A DNA stretch of 64,000 nucleotides, from positions 13,906,001 through 13,970,000 of the forward strand of contig CM051508.1 of the NCBI GenBank assembly GCA_028015205.1. Reading direction: 5' to 3'. The position numbers and the translations under genes are program-made. Shown here piece after piece: positions 45,767 through 58,145 of the stretch; the stretch's first letter is position 1; each line of letters begins with the position of its first letter. Source of the DNA: Mytilisepta virgata (taxonomy: Eukaryota; Mollusca; Bivalvia; Mytilida; Mytilidae). A model generated the notes under the pieces. The model saw nothing but the letters and a program-made list of their open reading frames with translations, was not told the origin of the DNA and did no database searches.

Positions 45767-47256
45767 CCCTTCACACATGCGGATTTATCTGATGAGTCCT
45801 TACGAAACGCCAACTCTAAGTCAATCGCAAGCATTTTTTTACCATTTGTTTACGGATTATTGCGAGTGCTTAACGTAAATACTCGTAACTAACTCGTAAC
45901 TATTTGTAACAACAGGTTAACATGTCTTAATTTACACGTAAAGCTAAGATGAATCGTAAAATTCCATAATATACTTGTAACAGGCCATACAAAGCTCGTA
46001 AAATGTTGTAAGTTGCTTCTATTTAACCCTGGTAACTCGTAAATTTTTTCCGTAAATACATCGTAATAACTTGTAACTAGAAATTGGCGCCATCATAAAC
46101 GATGTCCATCCCCGCACAAACTGTGAAAAATTAGCAATTTCACAATTTCATTCTAAAAATTGTAACCCTGAATCAAATTTCAAAATCGAAAACCTTATTG
46201 CACATCTACACATAATGAAGAACAATATTATAAACAAATAAAATCATTGAAATAAAAAATGAATGAGTATTTCCGAAGACAATGCAAAATTAACAATTTC
46301 ACCATTTTCGGTCCCAAAATTGGAACCCTTAATAGATTTCCAAAATCAACACCTTTTCGCACATCTACAGATAATAAGGAACAATATAACATACAAATAG
46401 ATTTGCTCAATATAATGAAAAATGAAAGAAGAGTTCAAGTCTAAATTTCCTATTTTTGAAATACAATCCTCTTGGGCCCCAAGTTGTGAAATCAAAATTC
46501 TAAAACCTTATTGCGCATCTACATACAGTATGTGACAATACTGTATAGAAATTAAAAGCATCAAATGAAAAATAAATGAATGAAAAATGAATAAGGAGTT
46601 TAAGTGACAAGCTTAAATTTCTAATTTTCGATATTCGACCCCTGTGTGCCCCAATTTTTAAAAATCAAAATTCTTAAACCTTTTCTGCATCTCATGTGAC
46701 AAAACTATATAGAAATTAAATGCATGGAGTTAAAAATAAACGAGGAGTTCAGGTCACAAGCTTAAATTTCCAATTTTCGAAATTCGACCCCTGTGGGCCC
46801 CAATTTTAGAAAATCAAAATTCTAAAACCTTATTGCAAAACAAAATACAGTTTGTGACAATACTGCATAGAAATTAAAAAAATAAAATGTAACAACTTTA
46901 AATTTCGAATTTTTGAAATTCGACCCTTTTGGGCTCAAATTTTGTAAATCAAAATTCTAAAACCTTATTGCCCATCTACATACAGTTTCTGACAATACTG
47001 TATAGAAATTAAATGCATGATGTGAGAAATGAACGAGGTGTTCTGGAGACATGATTATCCAACGGACGGACGGACCGATTACAAATATCCCCGGACTTCA
47101 TTCGAAGTGCGGGAATAATCAACCGTAAATGGCTCGTAATTAATCGTAACCACTCTTAAATCGCTGATGAAAGTGGGAAAATCGTAAGGATCTGTGTACT
47201 TTTACGAATATGTGATATACGTAAGGAATCGTAAGAAAAATCCGTGTAGGTGAAGG
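45767..47256. mobile_element. Inverted-repeat element (cccttcacac... ends) hosting a second insertion
   Basis: The left end, cccttcacacatgcggattt, and the right end, aaatccgtgtaggtgaagg, are imperfect inverted repeats, each bordered by tacc. The inner flanks are rich in TCGTAAC/CGTAA motifs (45880-46090 and 47115-47235), continuous with each other in style, and are separated by a distinct tandem-repeat insert. Confidence 0.6.
46110..47113. mobile_element. Insert with core of five to six tandem units of about 150-180 bp
   Basis: Units contain the ordered blocks cttaaatttc, cgacccctgtgggccccaat, aaatcaaaattctaaaacct, tattgc-catctacatacag and gacaatactgtatagaaatt. The interval is closed by cccgcac at the left and gtgcggg at the right. 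Bivalve pearl-type (Helitron-related) elements have tandem cores of about this unit size; whether this belongs with them is inference. Confidence 0.65.
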
Positions 47257-50200
47257 TACCATAAGAGACATTTTATTTTACAAAGAATATTGTAGACGTT
47301 GGCGGTAGTTTGTTTTAGTTGCTACGCAATCTTCAAAAACCACCGAGAAGACCGAAGGAGGGATTTGATGGACCAACCAGCAAGCAAGAACAACTCACAA
47401 GTAGAATATTTTCCTTCAACTGATCGGATACCCAAGAATTAAATTACGAAATAGTGGAAATCTATTTGTCTTATTGAACTTGTTGCGTTTTGGTTCCAAG
47501 CGAATGGCGGATTAATGTGTCACCTTTCAGCATTGCCTGCCTTTTACTATCTCTTTACACGTTCTGTGGAACTTCCAGTTTTGTTTTGCGATTATCAAGA
47601 GCTTGAAAGATACAAATTAATCTATCAAGCAATATTGTATCGATCATAATCTTTCAGGTCTTTTGCTGGCTTCCGATTATTATTCGAAATCAATTGTTTG
47701 AGATCAAAGATACATTGTCAAAGGTCACCTTAAAGAAAATAATTACTTAAAATTGGCAAGAAGTTTATGTCAATTTAAATAAAATTGCTCGATTTCATCC
47801 CGGTTTGTCAAGGGAGCGATTACTTAAAAGCCATGAATTTTTCGTACAAAACTTTCAACTTTAACAAAAGATGAAGATAAACTTTAATGGGTAAAACGCA
47901 TATTTGCATTGATTTAGATCTCCAATAAAAGACGTTATTGGCAGAACAAATGACACGTGGCCTGCAACTTTAATAATATTATATAGCCTTCAATAAAAGA
48001 TGATTGCTTGCCCCGAGGAGAAAACACTCCAATTGATAGTGGCCACATATCGACAATCGTTAATGGAACTCAATAAAAATGGACATTTTTTAGTTCCAGT
48101 AAAGTAAAGTCAAGAAATACCAAAGGGATATTCGAAGAAGAGAAAAATCGTAACAACTGACAAACTCCGGAGAACAACGAATACTATTTGTAACATTATA
48201 CTATGCATTTATATTAAAGGGCTTAAATAAAAAAGGCTACACATTGAATACTTAAGAAATCTGTATCGAAATAAATTTAAAGACCAATTATTTCCACTTT
48301 TATTCTATCTCCACACCAAAATAATTGCAAAAACTATTTCTATTGCAAAGCCAGGGTATAATCTAGACTAGGTTTTTGGAGAAGTGGTTTCTTCCTCCAA
48401 GACAGAATTTGGAGAATTATGAGAAGTGAATGAATCTTAGCTGAACATGAAATAAATAAATTTCACATAGTATTGCGGAAAGGCAAATTATAGTATCATA
48501 TTTGTCAGTTAAAGCGTCTGGAATCGATCTTTCAGTGAATTTCCTTGGTTCTTTAATTATTTGACTTTCATCTGTGTTTTCTTTTCCTTTCAAACCTTTC
48601 TTTACAGACTGCTATGGTTTGGAAGGGGGTGGGGGTTAGCCCATGATCAATTGTCTGAAGACATGTCAAATTGTGCATGTTAATCCTCAACAACAGTCGT
48701 CATCTGAGTTCTTATAATTTTTTTAAGTCAGTCAAGAACAGTCAACTTGACTGAAAACGAGATCGAGGTGATGAAATTATTTTTACCTATGGACATAGTG
48801 TCATAGCTTCATCCGAATCCGAAATATTTATCAAATTTAAAAGGTCTATTTTGTTTGTTTACCATATGACACAAAAAAAGAAAGAGATATGATCCTTTAG
48901 ATAAAATTTATTTCTTATAATCCTGAGCATGCAACATGGGGGCTATTTAAAAAAATTCAGCGAATTAAATTTTCATTTCGAAGTCTAGATTAGTCCTTCA
49001 AAGGGCTATTACACAATCTCCAAACTGATGAGTTCAAATAAAAAACGACTGATAGTTCCGTTCTGCTAGACCTTTCCATATTATAACCTGTGTCTTAATA
49101 GAATAGAGAATGGAAACGGTGAATTTACGAAAGAGACAACATCCCGACCAGAAAACATCTCAAGGATACCAAAGCAGCGTGAAAATCCCGCACCCGTGGT
49201 GGGCGTCAGCTGGCCCCTACTAATAATGCATACTTGTTCAGCGAAATTGACGCAACGTTAAACTCCGAAACCTACAAACTAACCAAAATTAAAAAGAACA
49301 CATAAGACGATCAAAGGCTTGAGGTTCCCGACTTGGGACAAGAGCAAAAAGTATTGTTACCAGTACTTAAATGAAAGATATTACTACAGTATATTCAAAC
49401 AATTCAGAACATAAAATGGGCTAAGAAACAGAAGACAACAGTTTTTATAAAAACGTTTAGGTTGGATCTTATCGATAAAGTTCTCGTAATCAACTCTTTA
49501 GAACTATTATAAGTTCTATTACCATTAGCAATGTTATAGATAACTAAGTTGGGAAAATATTTCATTCATTTCACTCCTTTCATGATAATATGTTATTCTT
49601 GCAGCTGACAGCAACACTAATTTTGTATATAAATATCGATTTGATGACTTACTCATTAAGGAGATATTGACTGACAATTCATTCGCAACCAAACTTGCAC
49701 GGAATACGATACCAAAGGAAGAAATTACCCATTTTCACCATTTGAAAAATATAAAACAACAAATGTCCGAATATGTTTATTTAAACTTTGCCTGTACATA
49801 TGATACGTTTTCGTTGCTAAAATCATACGCAATCTCTCAAATACAGAGTTCAACTACGATATAGAACCATATCATTTTGATGTATAACGCAAGTCCAATT
49901 AAATGGAGAATGCTTTTATAATCTTCAATGTCAGTGTCCCAGTGAGACATTAGTGTCCATGGAATACACATGTAGATACAGTTTTGTGATTTAATTCATT
50001 TAGGTAATTATATATTTAGCTCTCAATGGAATGAAAAAAAACATCCAAATTACATGCAAAAAAGTAGAACAGATAACAATTATGATGTCAATCTACCTCA
50101 GTGTTCAGGCAAACACAAACTATAAGCTCTTTCTTCAAATAATAGATTTAAGTTTCACATATCTCTGCTGATGCCACTCGCTTGCGTACTGGTTAAACTT

Positions 50201-50518
50201 GAGTTATTGACGATTGTGAATATCTTTTCTCCCATTGATCCTGGATACACCGATTTACCAAGTTATTGAACATCTTTGCTGTGAAAATCTTAATTAGTAA
50301 CACCAACAATAAGAATATATTTAAACGAGACATATTAGTCGGTTATCAACCATAACCATTTTACATAGATGAGGAAATACAATAGCTTTTAACTCTTAGA
50401 ATTAAGGGAGATAAACACAGTACCTTTGAGCAGTACAAATGTAGGATATCTGACTAATGTTTGTGACTAGTGTATGGCGCTTTCTATTACCTGTACCTCA
50501 CTAGAACTACAGTTATTG
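47257..50518. other. Downstream flank of the receptor; one element fragment, otherwise nothing supported
   Basis: 48100-48176 is a minus-strand fragment of the retroelement tail (agtcaagaaataccaaaggg, aactccggagaacaacga). 49105-49370 is less AT-rich (cgtggtgggcgtcagctggc, ttcccgacttgggacaagag) and may be a repeat, but no second copy is present here. No frame is supported. Confidence 0.45.
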
Positions 50519-50760
50519 TTATAAATGCGTTTGAGTTGTTGGCGGTGAATACATAGGACGATTCTGTCTCCTGCAAACGTTTTTAACGGTATTGAAATTA
50601 AATAACATAAAAATGAACGGATTTGCAGCGCTGTTCAATGGTGCCAAACTTTGAATGAAGGTACTAATAGCTAACAATTTCTGTGACTGTCGGTCTGGTA
50701 TTTTCCCGTAGACATCGAGCAAGTCAAATACAAAATATGGACTCCAACAGAAAATGAATG
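50519..50760 (-). CDS. CCAP/NPS/vasopressin-superfamily receptor, last exon (TM6-TM7-tail)
   Basis: 242 nt. Encodes FIFCWSPYFVFDLLDVYGKI, then TFIQSLAPLNSAANPFIFML, then a basic Cys-containing tail to TAA at 50519. FxxCWxPY is the TM6 signature and NSAANPFIF the TM7 NPxxY box, with Phe at the Tyr position. The VFDLLDVYG and STFIQSLAPLNSAANP combination is characteristic of crustacean cardioactive peptide/neuropeptide S receptors and near relatives in the vasopressin superfamily. The acceptor is TTTCAG just upstream of 50760. Entry is phase 1, agreeing with the donor at 51710. The encoded protein is a plasma-membrane peptide receptor; the ligand is inferred from family resemblance only. Confidence 0.9.
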
Positions 50761-51709
50761 CTGAAACAAAAATATAAGGTTAAAAAAGTTCGTTTCATCA
50801 TGTCTTTAGTAACACCCTGATGGTGAACAGGAAAAGAAGTAAAATGTAGCTACCGTTTTTAAGGTTATGTAATGCATTTTAAGGGGAGATAATAGATGCC
50901 AAATTAGAAAGGGGTCATTTGTCTGCATATTAAGCAAAACATGTAGTATATAGGATTAAAAATATATAGGAGTTCGTATTATTCGCGTCTTAGATATAAC
51001 ACAACAAATGAGAAAAAAGATACGCTCTCGTGGTGGGAATTCTTACCAAATGTTATATCATCTCGCTTCACACTTCATACATATACATTTTTTACTATTG
51101 AATATCTCTTCGTTTGACTGCGTTTAATGTCTCAGTTACATGTACGTTTATATTATCAGATTTCTTTTGGGGGCTTCTGTTGCCAATAATCTAGACAGTT
51201 TGTCCTAAACTTTCTACTTATAATCATTAGCCTGTCAACACTATGGCTAAGAGTTCGAATAAACTGGTCGCGAGGTATGTTCACACAACACCTCCTGTTT
51301 CAATTGACAAAGATTGTCAGTTTTCCTATCGATGGTTCTATACGGTTACTCCGGCTTTATCTACCAATAAAACATTGGCCGACAGAAAGCGGTGTTAAAC
51401 ACGTATAAACGGAAGGTAATATTTCTTTTTCATCATTACCGTATTCTGTTACTTTTTGTGTTGGAGTCAAATACTGTTTCTCGTTGAAGATCAGGTCTTC
51501 GAAGTATTCTAAAACTAATTTAAGAATATAATTTCCAGAAAAGACAAATACCAATTTTTGGCTAATATATTCGATTTCTAAAAAAATCTCTTCTGTTCTC
51601 CTGTAAAGCAAACTTTCGGTTATCTAAAATGTTTTATGCCGTCCGGACAAAATCGAGATAACAAAGGTTGAGTGTATTTGTAGCTTTAATTTGTTGTTTT
51701 TCAACTTAC

Positions 51710-51838
51710 CTAACACAATAACAAAAGTCATCTTGATTGTTTTTATTTTAGCCTTAGGAATAACACCTCTTGAACTACTGCTTGAATTATTGGTCCATCT
51801 TACTTTCTTACCCTTTTGATGAGCTACTGTTTTTCCGT
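51710..51838 (-). CDS. CCAP-type receptor, exon for loop 3 and start of TM6
   Basis: 129 nt, phase 1 to phase 1. Residues include KGKKVRW, a run of five Ser followed by RG, and the pre-TM6 helix AKIKTIKMTFVIVL, which in this family couples to G protein. The acceptor TTAATTACAG and donor G/GTAAGT are both good. Joining to the next exon gives VIVL-A-FIFCW without a break. Confidence 0.88.
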
Positions 51839-52584
51839 CTGTAATTAAATGAAATTCAATTCTAATAACATTTTGAAGAGTAGAAATAAACAAGAAACTT
51901 AAGTTTTCTGTTTTTTTTTCAACTTTAAATTGAATTCACATAAAATTTCCCTTTAAATCAATTTACACTATCATAAAGATAAGTTACTCTGAACTCTTTG
52001 GTTTGTATTTTTTATTCTCATTTTCAGTTTTAATTTTCTTTGTTATGTTTTCTGATATTTGATATTTTTCATCCTTTTCTGTGTTTTTTTTCCTGTTCAT
52101 AATGTTAAGTTACAAATCAAATACTTTTTCCACGTCTTACATCTAGTATACACCTATTGACAGTAGATGTCCAATTGTCCCCAGGTGGAAGTTGTTTAAT
52201 ATCCGGACAAATCCGGATAAGACATTACTATCAATAGTTGTATTAACATAAATTGATATTGTTTAATATGAATTTCATTTCGTAACAAATTGTATTTCAC
52301 AAGATACATTTTGCGCTTATTTTACTGATTCCGATTCGGGTTCGTAATGTACACGTTCTTTTTATGGCGGCTATTTTCACGTGTATTGTCGGTCTTTGTT
52401 AAATACTGAGAACAAAGGTCAGTCGCCATTTTTATTGGGAATAATTAGCGGGGATCATAAACAACAATGAATTACAAAAAAAAAAAAAAAAAGAACGCAT
52501 AAAGAAACCGGCAAAGAGATAATATAAATAAGGAGATACATACAACTCGGTTATATTCCTCATTTTGTAGAACTTTCAACTTAC

Positions 52585-52744
52585 CACTATTAATAATATG
52601 TTGTGGAAAGCATCCGTTGTTTTGTGGTGTACTAATTGAAAATTTTGCTTTCCGCCATATAACAGTAACAATAATAATGTAACACATGGCAACAATAATA
52701 GCCGGTATAATAAATACAGCTGCCGCATTCAGAGACAGATATAC
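52585..52744 (-). CDS. CCAP-type receptor, exon for TM5
   Basis: 160 nt, phase 0 entry and phase 1 exit. Encodes VYLSLNAAAVFIIPAIIVAM, then CYIIIVTVIWRKAK, TM5 with the family's IPAxI and CYxIIVxxIW pattern, followed by the start of loop 3. The acceptor is TCTTTACAG and the donor G/GTAAGT. The open frame runs on into the intron on both sides, so the splice sites and family pattern set the limits. Confidence 0.9.
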
Positions 52745-53294
52745 CTGTAAAGAGAGGAGACAATTAATTAATGCCAAGTAAAATTCATTGGTACATTTCA
52801 TACACACAACCTTCAAAAATAAAACCGTCCATTTGAATTTTAAATTATCAATAAATTAGAGTTTCCGGAATTTTTTCAGGTTTGAACCGAACCAAAGTAA
52901 GTTTCTAGACTTCTTTATGACATTAGACATGAGATAGATACTTGTAAATATCGTATACCCTCCACTCTAAAAGTTGGGGCTATATTGCATTCACGTTGTC
53001 CGTTCGTTAATCCGTTCGTCCAACAGATATTTCCGTCACACTTATCTCAGAAACTACTGAATGAAATGACTTCGATATGGCCAGCAGATTAATAGGGATG
53101 GGTTGTAACGTGTGAGTACCTTTCGGATCTGTCGTAATTAGATAAAGGGAGATAATTGTTTAATGTCGATACAAAAGGAATTTCAAAATAATTAGATTTT
53201 TCCTTTGTCACAAAGTGTAGGAAAATGATTTAATACATTAATATTAATATTATATTAATATGCCCCTGCAAGCTTATATTCTTGTATACTTATT

Positions 53295-53365
53295 TTGATA
53301 CATAAAATGTGTACATGTTGTCGATTAACGACTCATCAATTGTTCTTAAAAACCTAAAATGTTCT
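53295..53365 (-). repeat. D1 fragment in a receptor intron
   Basis: Reverse complement of the D1 core (cgattaacgactcatcaatt, then ctaaaatg), worn. It lies in the intron between the TM4 and TM5 exons. Confidence 0.6.
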
Positions 53366-53460
53366 CATCCGGAAGATGCATGCGATATTTGCCACAGAAT
53401 GTTGAAATGTATATAAATAACTGGGAAACAGCTATTTTAGCATTGGTAAAGGTCACGTAC

Positions 53461-53600
53461 CTGCCACATCCATGGTTTTGAGAAGGAAATCATGCATTGT
53501 CTGGTGTTCATTTGTTCTTTAATAAAGAACAATAGTAGCATTGGGGTGGCAAAAAGTGCAGCGAAAATCCATGCCAAGGCTATTAGCGTCCAACTCTTTC
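53461..53600 (-). CDS. CCAP-type receptor, exon for TM4 and extracellular loop 2
   Basis: 140 nt, phase 1 entry and phase 0 exit. Encodes KSWTLIALAWIFAALFATPM with the conserved TM4 Trp, then loop 2 with the disulfide Cys in NTRQCMISF, and a KPWMWQ segment leading into TM5. The acceptor is TTAATTCCAG and the donor CAG/GTACGT. Confidence 0.88.
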
Positions 53601-54077
53601 CTGGAATTAAAAAAAAAAGGTTATGGTGTCACGTCACATTGCATGTTTTAATAAAACTTCTTTCAATTATATAAAGTGTCTGCGGTGATATAAAGAACAG
53701 AAACCGTTTGATATTGAACTCGTGACTAGAATTAATTTTTCATATCTTTTAACATTTATTTACCATTGGAAGCTATATGTTAATGGAATGACAGAATTTA
53801 TTTTTACAAATAAGCGTATCATCCATAAACTGACGGCCGACATTTTCTTTTAATCAGTTTTGACTCCCTTTAGTGCTCAAACTAAAACGCAGAAAATATG
53901 AACAATGCCTCGGAATGTTGTTCCGCAGATTCAAAAACCAATTAAAGAAACAGCAGGATGGAACCCAAGGGCAAAGATATGCTTTAGAAGATAATATTCA
54001 GTACCAAAGAAAAACGTCATTCTTACATTATAATCTTTAAATACAGTAGTAGTACGAAACGAGCTCGTGATTTTTAC

Positions 54078-54130
54078 TTAAGGATGCTCGCTGGTATTTT
54101 TGGACAATAAAATATGTTTAAAGTACCATA
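54078..54130 (+). mobile_element. T1 element, left end only
   Basis: ttaaggatgctcgctggtat differs from the T1 terminus at one position in the first 17. No matching right end was found, so it is truncated. It is intronic in the receptor gene, about 140 bp from the TM2-TM3 exon. Confidence 0.55.
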
Positions 54131-54266
54131 TATCAAGCAAACTTCAATGCAAATAAGGCAAAACCAACTATGAACAAATTTCAAATGTTCCAGAACATAA
54201 CTACAAAGTGGCACGTACAGGGTGCTGTAGAACTAATTAAGTTTCCCATCCCTGTCTTTCACTTAC

Positions 54267-54464
54267 CATTCCTTGTTCGATTTAATGGGCGGATAACAAC
54301 ATAAAGCCTATCAATGCTCAAAGCTACAAGAGAAAATGTTGACGCATATGTAGACATTGCTTGTAAAAACTTTACAATTTTACATCCGGCTTCTCCAGTT
54401 TCCCAGCTGATTGTAATTTTCCAAATTAAATCTGTCAGAACCAAAAACATTCCGACCATCAAAT
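54267..54464 (-). CDS. CCAP-type receptor, exon for TM2-TM3
   Basis: 198 nt, phase 1 entry and phase 1 exit. Encodes LMVGMFLVLTDLIWKITISW (end of TM2 and loop 1), the TM3 disulfide Cys in EAGCKIVKFLQ, and LVALSIDRLYVVIRPLN with DRL in place of DRY. LTDLIWKIT followed by a Cys-x6-LQ pattern is shared with CCAP/NPS receptors. The acceptor TTTTTTAG supplies AT, which with an upstream G would make the conserved TM2 Asp. That upstream exon with TM1 was not found between here and the end of the window. Confidence 0.9.
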
Positions 54465-54546
54465 CTAAAAAAGAGAATATATAAATAGAAACAAATATTT
54501 TGACATTTCATGTATTATCAGAAGAATAAAAAAAAAATAAAATTTT

Positions 54547-54640
54547 ATATCAATTTTGCTGCGAAAGATGTGCATATTGCGTTGATTAACAACTCAACAG
54601 TTGTGATCAAGGCCTTAAGTGTTGAAATAAAATGTACATC
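54547..54640 (-). repeat. D1 fragment in the receptor's upstream intron
   Basis: tatcaattttgctgcgaaag, atgtgcatattgcg, then gttgattaacaactcaacag and aaggccttaagtg are the reverse complement of the D1 core. Confidence 0.75.
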
Positions 54641-54699
54641 TAATGTGATATATTTTAAAAATTAGGTTTCTTAGGGGTAAAAAATTATATTAATTGTTG

Positions 54700-56220
54700 A
54701 TAGATTTGACCTACATTTACGAACTGCAAAGATTTTATTGGAGGGAATACATTTGTATGTGACTATATGACTGCATGTACCAACGTTTGTGACTAATGAC
54801 ACAGACAACAGCTATCTCAATAAAGAAAAAAAATCTACATAAATTATCACGTTTTTCAGACTAAGAAATCTGTGATCTAATTCCCTATATAGTTTTGTCC
54901 TGAATATTAACCCAATAATCGTTACCGATCACTGACACTTATAATGCAAAGTCTCGTGACACCATGGGATTTTCCCGCGTAATGTTGTCACTAATCTGAC
55001 ATGGGATATGTTAAATCTATTCTCGTGATAATTCTGTTAATGCGTATACTACATTATCTGATGCGTGATGGGACATTTTCCAATATTTTCAGATATGTGC
55101 TAACTTGTCCTTTAATGCAGTAAATGGCCATTATTTACATCCCAGTGGAATGTTAGTGGATTTCATGTAAATACCAGACAGTAAATAAGAGGCAAGCGAC
55201 ATTAGAATTTAATTCAATGCGGTTTGAGGATAGGGAAATCTCAGACACCCTAGGATAAAACTTGATGCTTCCCTAAGGGCGTAATAACGAACAACACAGG
55301 TAAACGGCAAATCCACCCCAAGAGATAGGGTTTAACCGATGCATATTCGGAGTTATAACCTTTATTTAAAGGTTAAAGTTTATTACGTTGTTTAAGGTTT
55401 TACATTTTAGTATTCCCTAGACAGTTTCAAAATTATTTTCTGGGAGACCGGAAGTACTTGTCTCGCCCTAGGGTAAGACAAGGAAACTGCCATGTCTCAA
55501 AAGTTAGTTCACAAGGGTGATAAACAAAAATATAAAAAAAACAAACTCCTTGACAAAAAAATATGGCGCTGTCGAACAAGTTCACCGTTACAAACATCAA
55601 ACAGCTACTCTGTCTATTCCAGACAATCAAAGATAATTGGTTTAACAGGATACAATCATGAATTCAGCCAACCGTGTAATACGTTTATTTTCAATCATAA
55701 AACCTTTATCAACATTATTGTGAGTTTACTATTTCTTATTTGATATTTTATGAAGTTAAAGTGTTACGTAACGTTAAATTTTACATAATTCTTTATAAAA
55801 ATGCAAACTGCACGTCAAAGATAATTGGTTATCGAGAAACATTTTACTTATTAATTTGTATTTACCGAGGCAAAGCCAGGAAAATGATTTAACAATCTAT
55901 TTCCTAGAGCGTGAAATTTTTTAATTACTAAGTTTCAGAACAATTAAAGCAATTTAATTAAGATATATTTTATAAAATTCTGATTTCCCTTGTGTAATAT
56001 TTGGTGAATAGATAATTTGTATTGCACACGGTTTGTCTACTGATAGATGGAATAATGATAAAATTTTAATCTGAATAAACTGTAACTTAATTGATAAATT
56101 TAATTAAAAGAGATAAATAATATCGAAATGAAAATATAGGTTGAAAATGATTTCATCCTAAGGCAATATATATATATATATATACCCATAAAAGATAATT
56201 ACAAGATTTATACATCAAGC
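54700..56220. other. Presumed receptor intron; no exon recognised
   Basis: I looked on the minus strand for a phase-1/phase-1 exon with a TM1 pattern ending in ...ADL and found none. Frames here are broken and AT-driven. Confidence 0.4.
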
Positions 56221-56224
56221 AAGG

Positions 56225-56425
56225 AATTCCAATGAGGTTCACTGAGTGGGGTGATATATCTTCCTGCGGATAGTTACCTCGTGAGCTAGCACATTAAAAA
56301 ATCCGGCTCAGCGTGTCGGTCTAGTACAAAGCAGGGATCCTTTCATTATCATATCAACATGTTCTCGTCCTGATATGTACCTGGCTGCCACTGTACGTTA
56401 AACAACAATTCATCCATCCATCTAA
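56225..56425 (+). mobile_element. SINE-like insertion
   Basis: The segment is less AT-rich than its surroundings, with ggctcagcgtgtcggtctag (A-box-like) and a 3' part ctgccactgtacgttaaaca ending in a catccatccatc-type tail, a tail style common to mollusc SINEs. No clean B box or target duplication was identified, so the call is tentative. Confidence 0.4.
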
Positions 56426-57710
56426 TAAGGTTCAATGATTATTTTGAATTTTAAAAACGAGTTAAAGAGTTTCCATTTCTTCACTTTTGAACGAGTATAA
56501 CATGTATAAGTACCTATTTCTTCCGGAAATACTCGATTTTTAGGTTTCCTGTACTTAGGTAAATTCAATAAGCGAAGTCGACAAAGTTAAATATCTTTAC
56601 GCCTGATTTGTCAAAAGGTATGTGCGTTTGTGAACGGTGCGATTTGATTGGTCTAAAGCATTGGAAGATGAGGCCTCTTGCAGGGGGAGATGAGGTCTAC
56701 ACTGACGGGTCATCTCACACTGAAATTTATCATTTACGGAAGAATATAATGTCATAAATTTCTAAACAAAGCTGATCTTCCTTACAAAGAGATCTTTTCT
56801 AAGATTGTTTGTGGAAGTTGAAACTCCTTGTTGGAGTATTCTTGACATTTTAGGGTTTCCGTCTACCATGATATTGTTTACTGCTGGGTGATTTTTTAGA
56901 CTTTACCTCATGTTTAACTTGTCGAAATCGAACCAAAATTTCATAAACATTTGAATATAAAATACTTACTTGGTTTCAAGAATTGACTAGTGAAACATGT
57001 TAAATATATTATATTGAATTAATTACGACATTAGAACGGGTATGGCGGATAAACTTTTGACAAATAATCTACACATGCAGGTAACAAAATTTATGCAGCT
57101 ATCGTATTATGAGAAATATCTATGGGAATATTTCGTTAGATCAATTAACTTGATATGCAAATCATCCCTAGTTTGCATATAAATGATTAGACTCATATGC
57201 CAATAAATATACTTAACCTTTCGTAATGAAAATGTTTCTAAAGTATGCCATAATCTGTATTGAGAAATGGTAGTAAAATCTTCAATCAAAAATTGTTTTA
57301 TTTAAAGTTCAATGCCAAATTTTTAATCTTATATTTTATGAAAATGACAGCATTGACAAGTCTATTTTTCTTTGCAATGGGTACTAGTTATCAATGAAAG
57401 ATTTGGAGAATCACGATTTATACCAAGACTCAACTGGAAATGTTGATAGATGTAAATTTTCTGGCTTTTTCAACATATATGTGGCCAAAATCCTACATTA
57501 TATGCTTTTATGGTTAACGCATAAAAATGTATTATTTTTTAATAAATAACAATCTGTAATTATTTTGTGCGGTATCATACAGTGTTTTTAGTCTGTTACA
57601 TGTATATAATAGTATATAATTTTGTATGCATCAAAACCGGCCATGGGTTTTTGACACCCTCCACATAATTATAATAGATTTAATGATCCATGACTTCAGC
57701 AAATAAAATA

Positions 57711-57726
57711 CCCCCCCCCCCCCCCC
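57711..57726. repeat. Poly(C) run
   Basis: About 16 consecutive C. A similar run of C with one T lies at 62727-62745. Confidence 0.95.
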
Positions 57727-57894
57727 AGAAGAAAAAGGATAAAACCTCATCGCACATGGTTCTCGCCACAATCTTTCGGAATATAATCCTTAGAATGTTT
57801 TGTTCAATGATAATAAATCTCAAAACTGCCTTTTCTCCAAATGTTCTGAAGACTATAAATTTATATCGGTAAACATGTACAATGTATCACTTAC

Positions 57895-57919
57895 CCTCTC
57901 GATTTCTATTGAATTCCAT
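57895..57919 (-). CDS. Candidate first coding exon of the CCAP-type receptor
   Basis: ATG followed by eight codons (MEFNRNRE) and a G before a strong GTAAGTG donor, which gives phase 1, the phase used at three of the four mapped junctions and at the entry of the TM2-TM3 exon. It cannot join that exon directly because TM1 would be missing. Purely positional evidence; it may be chance. Confidence 0.15.
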
Positions 57920-58145
57920 GACGAGATATCATTAAACCCTTTTTGCAAGCGTTAGTTTTGACTATTTCGAATAACAGAGCGACAGTATCCGATTAGCAGC
58001 TATGAGAGACTTAGCTTTTTGCAGTTAAACCGAGAAAAAGCCTTGCTTATTAAATTATGTACCCTTCAAGTTGTTCAACCAATCTTAACTTTTCTAACCA
58101 GCGGTCACCCTGTTAGTACATTGTATCATACTGTATTGACCTTTT

